Below are positions 48,585 through 57,477 of a DNA stretch of 64,000 bases, piece after piece (position 1 is the stretch's first letter; each line of letters begins with the position of its first letter). Source of the DNA: Nocardioides potassii (lineage in GTDB: Bacteria; Actinomycetota; Actinomycetes; Propionibacteriales; Nocardioidaceae); assembly GCF_021648885.1 (NCBI RefSeq), contig NZ_JAKJHZ010000009.1:310001-374000 (forward strand), read 5' to 3'. The notes under the pieces are model-generated. The model saw nothing but the letters and a program-made list of their open reading frames with translations. It was not told the origin of the DNA and did no database searches. The translations under genes were made by a program, and so were the position numbers.

Positions 48585-49805
48585 ATGACGCACACTGCCC
48601 TCCTGCCCACCCGCTCCGTGCCGCCGCACCAGCTGGCCTGGCTGCGGACCGAGGTCGCCGACTGGACCTCGCGGGGGATCATCACCCCCGACCAGGCCGC
48701 CCGGATCTGCGAGACCTACCGCTCCGACCAGCACGCCCGCTCGAGCATCGGCCGCGTCCTGCTCAGCGTCGGCGGCGGCTTCGTCGGCATCGGCCTCATC
48801 TGGCTCGTCGCCGCCAACCTCGAGCAGCTCTCCCCGACGGCCCGCTTCGTCGCGGTGACCGCCCTCTGGCTGGTGTTCCTCGCCAGTGGCGAGGTCCTCG
48901 CCGCCCGGAGGTCGTCGCCCGCCCTCGTCGGCGCTGTCCGGCTCCTCGCCGCGCTCGGCACCGGTGCCGTGGTCTTCCAGGCCGCCCAGTCCCTCCAGGT
49001 CCCCGCCTTCGAGCCGCGCCTGCTCGGGCTCTGGGGCGCCGGCGCGCTGCTGCACGGCTACCTCGTCCGCGCGCACGTGCCGTTCGTCGTCGGCCTTCTG
49101 GCCGGGCTCGGCTGGTGGTTCGCCCAGCCCCTGTGGGACGAGCAGAGCGGCCTCACCGTCGTCGTCCTCCTGGGTGCCGCGTCCGTGCTCGCCGCCGGCC
49201 TCGCGGTCGTCCACGACGGCCGGCTCCCCCGCTTCGCCCGGACCTGGCGCACCGTCGCGGGCGGCATGGCACTGCTGGCGCTGTTCGCCGCTGCCGTCCC
49301 CGACATCGGCAGCGACGGGGTCCGCTGGACACCGTGGCTCGTCGTCACCCTCGCCGCCGCCGGGCTCGCGGCCCTCGCCGCGCTCCTCGTCGGCAACGGC
49401 GTACGACGTCTCGAGCCTGTCGGCGCGCTGGCCGTCCTGGCTGCCGCGACGCTGCTCGGCCTATGGTCGACCGGCTCAGACGTGAGCGACGTCGACGCGT
49501 CCGACTGGTTGCACGCCGCGGTCTCCGTCGGTGCCTACGTCGTCCTCGCCGTCGCGCTGGTGGCGCTCGGGACGGTCCGCGAGCACTCCACCCTGACGTG
49601 GATGGCGATGAGCGGGCTCGTGGTCTTCACGACCTTCCAGAGCTTCGCCGTCTTCGCCCCCATCGTCACGGGCGCCTGGCTCTTCGTGGTGCTCGGCACC
49701 GTCTTCCTCGGCTCCGGCTTCATCGCCGACCGCGGCCGCCGCGAGCTGGTCCAGGCCCTCGACTCCACCGCCACCGACGTCGACTCGGACGGAGCACCCC
49801 GATGA
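48585..49805 (+). CDS. DUF2157 membrane protein
   Basis: 406 residues. A soluble N-terminus contains ADWTSRGIITPDQAARICETY, followed by about 10-12 hydrophobic segments, the layout of DUF2157. Function unknown. ATG 48585; CACGCT six bases upstream could be a weak leaderless -10. The stop overlaps the next ATG (ATGA). Divergent from the SGNH gene over 106 bases. Confidence 0.87.
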   Translation: MTHTALLPTRSVPPHQLAWLRTEVADWTSRGIITPDQAARICETYRSDQHARSSIGRVLLSVGGGFVGIGLIWLVAANLEQLSPTARFVAVTALWLVFLASGEVLAARRSSPALVGAVRLLAALGTGAVVFQAAQSLQVPAFEPRLLGLWGAGALLHGYLVRAHVPFVVGLLAGLGWWFAQPLWDEQSGLTVVVLLGAASVLAAGLAVVHDGRLPRFARTWRTVAGGMALLALFAAAVPDIGSDGVRWTPWLVVTLAAAGLAALAALLVGNGVRRLEPVGALAVLAAATLLGLWSTGSDVSDVDASDWLHAAVSVGAYVVLAVALVALGTVREHSTLTWMAMSGLVVFTTFQSFAVFAPIVTGAWLFVVLGTVFLGSGFIADRGRRELVQALDSTATDVDSDGAPR

Positions 49806-50266
49806 ACCGCATCGCCTCCACGGCCGTGATCGCCCTGGGCCAGCTCGCCCTCGTCGGCGTGGCCGTCGCACCCCAGCTCTCCGCGCGCGTGCTCGGCGAC
49901 ACGTACGTCGTCCGGGTGGCGCCCGTCGACCCCGTCGACCCGTTCCGAGGGGCCTACGTCGCCCTCGACTACCCCGACCTGCACCACGACCCGTCGTCGT
50001 CCGGCGACGGCGGCGACCTCTACGTCACTCTGGTCGAGGACGGCGGGGTCTGGACCGCCGGCGAGTGGTCGCGCGAGCGCCCGGCCGACGGGCCCTACCT
50101 CGCCTGCGACGACCGCTCGTGGCAGGTCCGCTGCGGGATCGAGAGCTTCTTCCTCCCGCAGGACCGGGCGCACGAGACCGAGCGTCTCCTGCAGGACGGC
50201 GCGGTGGCCGAGATCACGGTCGACGCACGCGGCAACGCCGCTGTGGTCGGCGTACGGGCTCGATGA
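49802..50266 (+). CDS. GDYXXLXY-domain protein
   Basis: 154 residues with a hydrophobic N-terminal segment (signal or anchor) and the family core PVDPVDPFRGAYVALDYPD, a variant of GDYxxLxY, plus YLACDDRSWQVRCGIESFFLPQD. Regularly encoded next to DUF2157 genes in bacteria. Translationally coupled to that gene here. Unknown function, probably envelope-associated. Confidence 0.88.
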   Translation: MNRIASTAVIALGQLALVGVAVAPQLSARVLGDTYVVRVAPVDPVDPFRGAYVALDYPDLHHDPSSSGDGGDLYVTLVEDGGVWTAGEWSRERPADGPYLACDDRSWQVRCGIESFFLPQDRAHETERLLQDGAVAEITVDARGNAAVVGVRAR

Positions 50267-50270
50267 CGCC

Positions 50271-50432
50271 TCAGAGCCTGCTCGCGGTCACGGAGTAGTA
50301 GGTCTCCTCGTCGGCGACCGTCGCGCGGGGGTCGACCACGATCGAGCGCGGCACGCCGCGCCGGGTCCAGTCGACGTCGACCCGGTCGGCCTCCGCCCGG
50401 GCCTCCCGGACCAACGAGTAGAGCTCGTCCAT
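50271..50432 (-). pseudogene. DUF6174 C-terminal remnant
   Basis: A 53-residue frame from ATG 50432: MDELYSLVREARAEADRVDV, then WTRRGVPRSIVVDPRATVADEETYYSV. The GVPxxIxVDP...DEExYYxV pattern matches the C-terminal half of DUF6174 lipoproteins. The signal peptide, lipobox and N-terminal half are missing, since the moaD-like gene sits 38 bases upstream. No ribosome site. Either a truncated gene or a small expressed remnant. Confidence 0.5.
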
Positions 50433-50469
50433 CGACCAGCTGCGGGCGGCACGGGCCCGGTTCCGTCGC

Positions 50470-50745
50470 TCAGCCTCCGGCCACGGCCGGGATGACCGAG
50501 ATCTGCACGCCGTCGGGCGTCGGGGTGTCGAGCTCGTCGAGGAAGCGCACGTCGTCGTTGCCGACGTACACGTTGACGAAGCGCCGCAGCTTGCCGGCCT
50601 CGTCGAGGATGCGGCCCTTGATGCCGGCGTAGCTGGCGTCGAGGTCGTCGAGGACCGCGGCCAGGGTGTCGCCCTCGGCGCTCACCTCGGACTCACCACC
50701 GGTGTAGGTGCGCAGGATGGTGGGGATGCGGACCGAGACGCTCAT
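50470..50745 (-). CDS. MoaD/ThiS-family sulfur-carrier-like protein
   Basis: 91-residue ubiquitin-like protein ending in the functional Gly-Gly (ISVIPAVAGG). Core: RIPTILRTYTGGESEVSAEG, DEAGKLRRFVNVYVGNDDVRFL. Comparable to CysO of mycobacteria, which carries sulfur for cysteine synthesis after thiocarboxylation, or to other GG carriers. 44 bases after thrC and probably co-transcribed with it under the SAM riboswitch. No activating enzyme or JAMM protease in the window. Confidence 0.88.
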   Translation of the reverse strand: MSVSVRIPTILRTYTGGESEVSAEGDTLAAVLDDLDASYAGIKGRILDEAGKLRRFVNVYVGNDDVRFLDELDTPTPDGVQISVIPAVAGG

Positions 50746-50789
50746 GTGCTCTCTTTCTTTCGGTGGTTGAGGTGCGAGCCTCGAAACCC

Positions 50790-52082
50790 TCAGAGGACGC
50801 CGGACGCCACGAAGGCGTCGTAGGACGGCGCGATGGTGGCGGCGGGGCCGACGCGGTCGGCGACCGCGTCGAGGGTCTTGAGGCCCATGCCGGTGTTGAT
50901 GACGACGGTCTCGAGCGAGGTGTCGAGCTGGCCGGTCTCGACGAGCTTCTTCAGCACGCCGACGGTCGTGCCTCCGGCAGTCTCGGTGAAGATGCCCTCG
51001 GTGCGGGCGAGGAGCAGGATGCCCTCGCGGACCTCGTCGTCGCTGATGTCCTCGACGGCGCCACCGCTGTTCCGGCAGATGTCGAGGACGTAGATGCCGT
51101 CGGCCGGGTTGCCGATCGCGAGGCTCTTGGCGATCGTGTCGGGCTTCACCGGGCGGATCGCGTCGGTGCCGGCCTTGTAGGCGACCGAGACCGGCGAGCA
51201 GCCGGTGGCCTGGGCCCCGAAGACCTTGTAGGGCTTGTCCTCGACGAGGCCGAGCGCGATGAGCTCCTTGAATGCCTTGTCGACCTTCGTCAGCTGCGAG
51301 CCCGAGGCGACGGGGATGACGATCTGGTCGGGCAGCCGCCAGCCGAGCTGCTCGGCGATCTCGTAGCCGAGCGTCTTGGATCCCTCGGCGTAGAAGGGGC
51401 GCACGTTCACGTTGACGAACGCCCAGCCCTCCTCCTCGCCGGCGATCTCGGAGGCGAGCTTGTTGACGTCGTCGTAGTTGCCGTCGACGGCGACCAGGCG
51501 GTCGGTGTAGACGGCCGAGTTCACCTGCTTGGGCTTCTCGAGGTTGCTCGGGATGAAGACGACCGTCGTGATGCCGGCGCGGGCACCGGCCGCGGCGACC
51601 GCGTTGGCGAGGTTGCCGGTCGAGGGGCAGGCGAAGACCTTCGCGTCGAGCTCGCGGGCCGCGCTGAGGGCGCAGGCGACGACGCGGTCCTTGAAGGAGT
51701 TGGTCGGGTTGGTCGAGTCGTCCTTGACCCAGAGCTTGTCGATGCCGAGCTCGCGGGCGAGGTTCCTCGCCTCGAGCAGCCGGGTGAAGCCGGGCTCGGT
51801 GTTGGGGCTCTGCTCGATGTCGTCGGGCACCGGGAGCAGCGCCTTGTAGCGCCAGATGTTGCGGGGGCCGGCGGCGATCTCCTCGCGCGTCACGGCCGGG
51901 AAGTCGTAGGCCACCTCGAGGGGGCCGAAGCACTCCGGACAGGCGTACGACGGTCCGAGCTCGACCTCGTGCCCGCACTCGCGACAGGAGAGCGAACGGG
52001 CGTTGCCGAAGGCGCCCTCGCGCAGCCCGCGGCCTCCGCCCTCGGTCGTGGCGGTGGTGTTCTCGTCCAGCACGGTGCTCAT
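50790..52082 (-). CDS. thrC: Threonine synthase
   Basis: 430-residue PLP enzyme converting O-phosphohomoserine to threonine. Zinc-ribbon cysteines 33, 36, 48 and 51, PLP Lys131 in NSFKDR, the phosphate-binding STGNLANAVAA, and the serine-rich loop around GSQLTKVDK. Start at ATG 52082, preceded by AAGGAGG (52094-52088); the longer frame runs into the riboswitch. Controlled by the SAM riboswitch directly upstream. Confidence 0.95.
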   Translation of the reverse strand: MSTVLDENTTATTEGGGRGLREGAFGNARSLSCRECGHEVELGPSYACPECFGPLEVAYDFPAVTREEIAAGPRNIWRYKALLPVPDDIEQSPNTEPGFTRLLEARNLARELGIDKLWVKDDSTNPTNSFKDRVVACALSAARELDAKVFACPSTGNLANAVAAAGARAGITTVVFIPSNLEKPKQVNSAVYTDRLVAVDGNYDDVNKLASEIAGEEEGWAFVNVNVRPFYAEGSKTLGYEIAEQLGWRLPDQIVIPVASGSQLTKVDKAFKELIALGLVEDKPYKVFGAQATGCSPVSVAYKAGTDAIRPVKPDTIAKSLAIGNPADGIYVLDICRNSGGAVEDISDDEVREGILLLARTEGIFTETAGGTTVGVLKKLVETGQLDTSLETVVINTGMGLKTLDAVADRVGPAATIAPSYDAFVASGVL

Positions 52083-52094
52083 GAAGTCCTCCTT

Positions 52095-52228
52095 CTCATC
52101 TGTCCCCGCGACTCTCGCGTGGGTCGGATTTGGCACCTGCTCCCATGGCTGCCGGACGGACCGGACAGGAGGCTCATGGGTGGTTGCCGGGACTTCGTCG
52201 GGCCGTTCCCTCAGTCCCTCGTGATGAG
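52095..52228 (-). promoter_or_regulatory. SAM-I (S-box) riboswitch upstream of thrC
   Basis: Minus-strand RNA. P1 pairs CUCAUC (52228-52223) with GAUGAG (52100-52095). Conserved S-box elements in order: GAGGGACUGAGGGA, GGCCC, GAAGUCCCGGCAACC, a CCCAUG/CAUGGG P3 stem, GGUGCCAAAUCC, and a CGCGA-GAG-UCGCG P4 stem, followed by GGGGACAG before P1. The thrC Shine-Dalgarno AAGGAGG abuts P1, and CCUCCU inside P3 (52172-52167) could pair with it, which suggests translational control. No obvious intrinsic terminator. Confidence 0.88.
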
Positions 52229-52311
52229 CAGGACCAGAGTAGGCGGGACGGCGCGCGCCGCGCGACGCGGGTCCACCATGTGGATGGACGTCTCAACTAG
52301 CGGACAGTGAG

Positions 52312-53148
52312 TCAGGTGCGCACCGGGGACGCCAGGCGGGTCAGGAGGTCGACCACGCCGGACGGGCCGTCCACCACGACGTCGGCGAGCTCCTCGAGGT
52401 CCGGCTGCTCGTGCGAGGCCGAGCAGACCACGAGCCCCGGCAGGCCGTCGGCGCGGAGGGCCCGTACGGCCTCGAAGGCCTCGATGTCGCCCAGGTCGTC
52501 GCCGCCGAAGACGATCCCCGACGCCTCCTGCTCGGCGACGAACGCGCGGACGGCCTGTCCCTTGTGCATGTCGCCGGAGCGGACCTCGACGACGTTGCGC
52601 CCCGGCTCGATCGTGAGGTGGTGGCGCTCGGCGAGCTCGGCGACGGGGCCGCGGAGCCGCTCCAGCGCGCCGGCCGGGTCGTCCATCCGGCGCGTGTGCA
52701 CGGCGACGGCGAGGCCCTTCTCCTCGATGAAGGCGTCACCGGCGCCGGCCCTGCGCAGCACGGACGGCAGCTCCCGCTCGAACGTCGCCAGGCCCGCCGG
52801 CGGCCGGGGCGAGCGGATCCTCTGGTCGGTCGCCGACCACCGCTCGTTGCCGTACTGGCCGAAGACGAAGAGCTCGGCCCCCCGGTCGAGCATCGCGTTG
52901 CCGAGCGCGTCGAGGTCGCCCATCGCCACCGCCTGCCGGGCGGGCCGGCCGGTGATCACCGCGACGGCGCGCACCACCTCCGCGAGCTCGAGCAGCGCGC
53001 CGGGAGCGCCGGGGTGGAGGCGGGCGGCCTCCGGGTCGTCGACGACGGGCGAGAGCGTGCCGTCGAAGTCCAGGCCCACCACCACACCGTCGAGGACGGC
53101 ACGTACGGCGTCGTAGTGGGCGCGCGCGTCGTCGGAGGTGAACTCCAT
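52312..53148 (-). CDS. otsB: Trehalose-6-phosphate phosphatase
   Basis: 278-residue HAD phosphatase. Nucleophile motif DFDGTLSP (about 27-34), VITGRP, the Lys of HKGQAV and the metal motif FGGDDLGD. Removes phosphate from the otsA product. The otsA gene is 1.2 kb away on the other strand, with LytR_C and DUF3263 genes between. ATG 53148. The stop is 83 bases before the start of the thrC riboswitch, so the two genes probably do not share a promoter. Confidence 0.93.
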   Translation of the reverse strand: MEFTSDDARAHYDAVRAVLDGVVVGLDFDGTLSPVVDDPEAARLHPGAPGALLELAEVVRAVAVITGRPARQAVAMGDLDALGNAMLDRGAELFVFGQYGNERWSATDQRIRSPRPPAGLATFERELPSVLRRAGAGDAFIEEKGLAVAVHTRRMDDPAGALERLRGPVAELAERHHLTIEPGRNVVEVRSGDMHKGQAVRAFVAEQEASGIVFGGDDLGDIEAFEAVRALRADGLPGLVVCSASHEQPDLEELADVVVDGPSGVVDLLTRLASPVRT

Positions 53149-53177
53149 GCGGCCAAGCCAATCACGCGCCGCGCGTG

Positions 53178-53213
53178 GCTCGCCTACCGGTTCGCCTACT
53201 GGCTCACCTACTG
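53178..53213. repeat. 12-base tandem repeat with three TAG stops
   Basis: Three near-copies of a 12-base unit (CTCGCCTACCGG, TTCGCCTACTGG, CTCACCTACTGG). On the minus strand each gives an in-frame TAG (53210-53208, 53198-53196, 53186-53184) after the LytR_C protein, a triple stop. Confidence 0.75.
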
Positions 53214-53750
53214 GGGGGCGTCGGTGGTCAGGATGATCGTGAGCCGGTCGCGCTTCATCTCGCCCACAGCGGGTGCGGTGCGCTTGATGCCGAGGTCGAG
53301 GGCGAGCTGCTTCCCGGCGGCCTTCAGCCGCGGCGGGAAGTAGACCGTGGTGGTGGGCACGACGCCGTACCAGTTGTCCTCGCCGACGACGTTCCAGCCG
53401 ACCGTCGTGGCCTTCTGGCCGGTGGTGGCGGCCAGGCCCTTGATGCCGGAGTTGTTGAAGACCTCGACGTAGACCTCGCCGCGCTTGACCCGCGGCTCGG
53501 GCTTCGGCTCCTTGGTCGGGACCGGCGTGGGCGTCGGCGTCCGCTCGGCGCTCGCGATGGTGGCGGTGTTGTCGACGCGACGCTCGGTCGGCGCCTGGTC
53601 GCGCGTGGCGACGAAGGTGACCGCGGCCATCGCGACGGCGAGGACCGAGAGCATCACGACGGGGGACGGGAAGGCCACGCCCCGCTCGTCACGCCCACGA
53701 CGGGCGGAACGGCGAGGAGTCGGACGGCCAGGACTGGGGAAGAAGGCCAT
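53208..53750 (-). CDS. LytR_C-domain membrane protein
   Basis: 180 residues: a basic cytoplasmic N-terminus, one hydrophobic segment (~29-48, SPVVMLSVLAVAMAAVTFVA), a Thr/Pro linker, and a C-terminal LytR_C domain (VYVEVFNNSGIKGLAATTGQKATTVGWNVVGEDNW). Probably a bitopic envelope protein related to cell-wall polymer attachment. Next to a DUF3263 gene, a common actinobacterial pair. Confidence 0.9.
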   Translation of the reverse strand: MAFFPSPGRPTPRRSARRGRDERGVAFPSPVVMLSVLAVAMAAVTFVATRDQAPTERRVDNTATIASAERTPTPTPVPTKEPKPEPRVKRGEVYVEVFNNSGIKGLAATTGQKATTVGWNVVGEDNWYGVVPTTTVYFPPRLKAAGKQLALDLGIKRTAPAVGEMKRDRLTIILTTDAPQ

Positions 53751-53819
53751 GGGGAAGGACCGATCGTGAGTGGTGGTCAGGGTCGACGGGTCTGGGTCGG
53801 TGGATCAGGTCTCGCTGCG

Positions 53820-54116
53820 TCAGACCTCGAAGCCGAGGCGGCGGGCGGAGCGCTGGCGCTGGCGCGACGCACGGAGGCGACGCAGGCGGCGGACGAGGAG
53901 CGGGTCGGCCTCGAGGGCCTCCGGACGGTCGATGAGCGCGTTGAGCACCTGGTAGTAGCGGGTCGACGACATGTCGAACTTCTCGCGGACCGCCTGCTCC
54001 TTGGCACCGGCGTACTTCCACCAGTGCCGCTCGAACTCGAGGATCTCGCGGTCGCGCTGGCTCAGCCCCGCGGCGGCAGTCTCCTGCCCGGCACCGACGT
54101 GCGACGCTGCTTCCAT
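53820..54116 (-). CDS. DUF3263 protein
   Basis: 98 residues. DUF3263 core LSQRDREILEFERHWWKYAGAKEQAVREKFDMSSTRYYQVLNALID has helix-turn-helix character (sigma-region-4-like), so DNA binding is possible. An arginine-rich tail follows. Start at ATG 54116, eight bases after AGGAGG; ATG 54122 is too close to it. Divergent from otsA across 193 bases. Confidence 0.9.
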   Translation of the reverse strand: MEAASHVGAGQETAAAGLSQRDREILEFERHWWKYAGAKEQAVREKFDMSSTRYYQVLNALIDRPEALEADPLLVRRLRRLRASRQRQRSARRLGFEV

Positions 54117-54309
54117 TGCCATCTCCTCCTCGACCCCACACCCGCCCGTGACCGGGTGGACAGGGGTGAGTCTAGGCGACGAACGACAACGATGTCATTC
54201 GCCTCCGGCGAGTCGTCTGGACAAACCGCTCGATCTCGCGCGGAAGGGTGCCCCACGGACGACACCGCGGGGTGACCTGCTCGAGGGCGGCGCTCGTTAG
54301 GGTTGCCGC

Positions 54310-55776
54310 GTGAGCCCAGCCCAGAAGGCAGACCACCCGTCGGACCACCAGGCCGACCTCGTGATCGTGGCCAACCGCCTGCCCGTGGACCGGGTGCACA
54401 ACGCGGACGGCAGCGTGTCGTGGCGGACCTCCCCCGGCGGCCTGGTCACCGCGCTCGAGCCGGTCCTGCGGGCCAACGACGGGGCCTGGATCGGCTGGCC
54501 GGGCTCGGCGGACGAGGAGGACGTCGAGCCGTTCGTCGAGGACGGCCTCTCGCTCGTGCCGGTCTCGTTGAGCGCCCGGGAGGTCGAGGAGTTCTACGAG
54601 GGCTTCTCCAACGGCACCCTCTGGCCGCTCTACCACGACGTCATCGCCAAGCCGGAGTTCCACCGCGAGTGGTGGGAGTCCTACGTCGAGGTCAACCAGC
54701 GCTTCGCCGATCGCGCGGCCGAGGTCGCCGCCGACGGCGCCACCGTGTGGGTGCAGGACTACCAGCTCCAGCTGGTCCCGCAGATGCTCCGGGCCAAGCG
54801 CCCCGACCTCCGGATCGGCTTCTACCTCCACATCCCGTTCCCGCCGGCCGAGCTGTTCTCCCAGCTCCCGTGGCGCCGACAGCTCCTCGAGGGCCTGCTC
54901 GGCGCCGACCTCATCGGCTTCCAGCTGCCGGGGGCGGCGGCCAACTTCGTCCGCCTCGTGCGCAGCCGGGTGGGGCACAAGACCCACCGCGACACGATCT
55001 ACCTCCCCGACGGCCGGCCGGTGAAGGCGACCGCGTTCCCGATCTCGATCGACACCGCCGGCTTCGAGGAGCTCGCGCGCTCCGAGGGCGTCGAGCAGCG
55101 CGCCGCCGAGATCCGGGCGGCGCTGGGCAACCCCCGCAAGATCTTCCTCGGCGTCGACCGACTCGACTACACCAAGGGCATCTACTCGCGGCTGCGCGCC
55201 TTCGGCGAGCTGGTCCGCGACGGGGAGATCGACGTCGAGGACGCCGTCTTCGTCCAGGTCGCCACGCCCTCGCGGGAGCGCGTGGAGCAGTACCGGATCC
55301 TGCGCGACGAGATCGAGATGCTCGTCGGCCGCGTCAACGGCGACCACGGCCGCATCGGCCACCCGGCGATCCACTACCTGCACAACTCGTACCCGCGCGA
55401 GGAGATGGCGGCCTTCTACCGGGCGGCGGACGTCATGGTCGTCACGCCCTTCCGCGACGGGATGAACCTCGTCGCCAAGGAGTACGTCGCCTGCCGCTTC
55501 GACAACGACGGCGCGCTCGTGCTCTCGGAGTTCGCCGGCGCGGCCCAGGAGCTGCGACAGGCCTGGCTGGTGAACCCCTACGACATCGACGGGATGAAGG
55601 CCTCGCTGATGGAGGCGTTCGCCGCCGACAGCAAGGAGACCGGCCGACGCATGCGCGCGATGCGCAAGCAGGTCGTGGCCAACGACGTCTCGAAGTGGGC
55701 GCGCGACTTCCTCGACGAGCTCAGCTCGCTGCCGGAGCAGCACGACAAGCACGTACGCCGCTCGCGGGCCGGCTGA
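54310..55776 (+). CDS. otsA: Trehalose-6-phosphate synthase
   Basis: 488-residue GT20 glycosyltransferase joining UDP- or ADP-glucose with glucose-6-phosphate. Motifs: [50 protein letters not shown] and [14 protein letters not shown] 54310 lies six bases after TAGGGT (leaderless type). Pairs with otsB for trehalose, a compatible solute and stress protectant. Confidence 0.96.
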   Translation: MSPAQKADHPSDHQADLVIVANRLPVDRVHNADGSVSWRTSPGGLVTALEPVLRANDGAWIGWPGSADEEDVEPFVEDGLSLVPVSLSAREVEEFYEGFSNGTLWPLYHDVIAKPEFHREWWESYVEVNQRFADRAAEVAADGATVWVQDYQLQLVPQMLRAKRPDLRIGFYLHIPFPPAELFSQLPWRRQLLEGLLGADLIGFQLPGAAANFVRLVRSRVGHKTHRDTIYLPDGRPVKATAFPISIDTAGFEELARSEGVEQRAAEIRAALGNPRKIFLGVDRLDYTKGIYSRLRAFGELVRDGEIDVEDAVFVQVATPSRERVEQYRILRDEIEMLVGRVNGDHGRIGHPAIHYLHNSYPREEMAAFYRAADVMVVTPFRDGMNLVAKEYVACRFDNDGALVLSEFAGAAQELRQAWLVNPYDIDGMKASLMEAFAADSKETGRRMRAMRKQVVANDVSKWARDFLDELSSLPEQHDKHVRRSRAG

Positions 55777-55837
55777 CACCCCTCCGCCCGGCCGTGCCGC
55801 GTCGGCCATGGGCGGTCTGGGGGCGGTCGGGAAGCGG

Positions 55838-57403
55838 TCAGGGGCGGTGCTCAACCACGGCGTGCGACGTCGCGTCCTGGCCGACCATGATCGCCTCGAC
55901 CTCGCGGACCAGCCCCTCCCCCAGCCGCGGCCACGAGGGGTCGTACCCGTAGGTCTCGGCCAGGCCGACGCTCGAGCGGGTGCCGGTCGCGAAGTCGACG
56001 TCGCGCGGCGCGATGAGGCCGGGGTGCACGACCCCGACCGCCTCGGAGACCTTGAGCAGGTCACGGCGCAGCGAGCGGACGTAGTTGGCCGCCCGGACGC
56101 TCTTCAGGCTGACGTCCAGCCCGCGGGTGTAGCGCGGGTCCTGCGTCGCGACACCCACCGGGCAGTGGTCGGTGTGGCACTTCTGGGCCTGGATGCAGCC
56201 GATCGACATCATCGCCTCGCGACCGACGTTGACCATGTCGACACCGAGCGCGAACGCCACGACCGCGTTCTCGGGGATGCCGAGCTTGCCGGCCCCGATG
56301 AAGACGACGTCGTCGGTGAGCCCGGCCTCGGCGAAGCGTCGGTAGACCTCCGCGAACCCGATCCGGAACGGGTAGGCGACCGAGTCGGCGAAGATCATCG
56401 GGGCGGCACCGGTGCCGCCCTCGCCGCCGTCGACGTTGATGAAGTCGACGCCGCGGCCGCCGCCGGACATCGCCTCGACGAGCTCGTCCCACATCGTCAG
56501 GTTGCCGACGGCCGACTTGATCCCGACGGGCAACCCGGTGCGCTCCGCGACGCTCTCGACGAAGTCGAGCATCGAGTCGACGTCGTGGAAGACCTCGTGA
56601 CGGCTAGGCGAGGCGCAGTCCTTGCCCTCCGGGATGCCACGGATCTCGGCGATCTCCCTGCTGACCTTCTCCCCCGGCAGCATGCCGCCCAGCCCGGGCT
56701 TGGCGCCCTGGCTGAGCTTGATCTCGATCGCCCGGACCGGCGCGGACTGCACGAGGTCGACCAGCCGGTCCATGTCGAACTTCCCGCGCTCGTCGCGGCA
56801 GCCGAAGTAGGCGGTGCCGATCTGGAAGACGATGTCGCCGCCGTGGCGGTGGTGCGGGGACAGCGCACCCTCCCCGGTGTTCTGCAGGCAGCCGGCGATC
56901 GCGGCGCCCTTGTTGAGCGACTCGATGGCCTTGCCGGACAGCGAGCCGAAGCTCATGCCGGAGATGTTGACCACCGACTGCGGGCGGAAGGCGTGCGTAC
57001 GACCGCGTGCCGCGCCCATCACCTTCGAGCACGGCAGGACGATCTCCTCCTGGGCGTGGGGCATGGTGGCGGCTCCCGGACCGGTGAAGGTGCGGTGCTT
57101 GATGACGGGGTAGCCCTCGAGGGTCTCCACGTCGTTGTCGGTGCCGAAGCCGAAGTAGTTGTTCTCCAGCTTGGAGCTGGCGTAGACCCAGCGCCGCTGG
57201 TCGCGGCTGAACGGCCGCTCCTCGTCGTTGCTGGTGACGATGTACTGGCGCAGCTCGGGCCCGAACCGCTCGAGGAAGTAGCGGGCGTGTCCCACGACCG
57301 GGTAGTTGCGGATGATCGCGTGCTTCGTCTGGACCAGGTCGTGCACGGTCGTCGCCGCCGCGGCCGCCGCGGTGCCACCGAGGATGGCGTACCTCCACTT
57401 CAT
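55838..57403 (-). CDS. FMN-binding glutamate synthase family protein
   Basis: 521 residues. Hydrophobic N-terminal segment (residues 4-18), then a GltS FMN-binding domain: NISGMSFGSLSGKAIESLNKGA, NTGEGALSPHH, IEIKLSQGAKPGLGG, VDFINVDGGEGGTGAAP and a [3Fe-4S]-like cysteine set GCIQAQKCHTDHCPVGVATQDP. The glutamine amidotransferase domain and the structural GXGXG domain of full GltB are absent, so it is a stand-alone oxidoreductase, perhaps membrane-bound. ATG 57403. Confidence 0.92.
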   Translation of the reverse strand: MKWRYAILGGTAAAAAATTVHDLVQTKHAIIRNYPVVGHARYFLERFGPELRQYIVTSNDEERPFSRDQRRWVYASSKLENNYFGFGTDNDVETLEGYPVIKHRTFTGPGAATMPHAQEEIVLPCSKVMGAARGRTHAFRPQSVVNISGMSFGSLSGKAIESLNKGAAIAGCLQNTGEGALSPHHRHGGDIVFQIGTAYFGCRDERGKFDMDRLVDLVQSAPVRAIEIKLSQGAKPGLGGMLPGEKVSREIAEIRGIPEGKDCASPSRHEVFHDVDSMLDFVESVAERTGLPVGIKSAVGNLTMWDELVEAMSGGGRGVDFINVDGGEGGTGAAPMIFADSVAYPFRIGFAEVYRRFAEAGLTDDVVFIGAGKLGIPENAVVAFALGVDMVNVGREAMMSIGCIQAQKCHTDHCPVGVATQDPRYTRGLDVSLKSVRAANYVRSLRRDLLKVSEAVGVVHPGLIAPRDVDFATGTRSSVGLAETYGYDPSWPRLGEGLVREVEAIMVGQDATSHAVVEHRP

Positions 57404-57477
57404 GGAGACATGCCTAGCCCTCGGGTGCGCGCCTGTCGAGCACCGCCCCGCCCGGAGGGGTCAGGAGCGCCTGCGAT

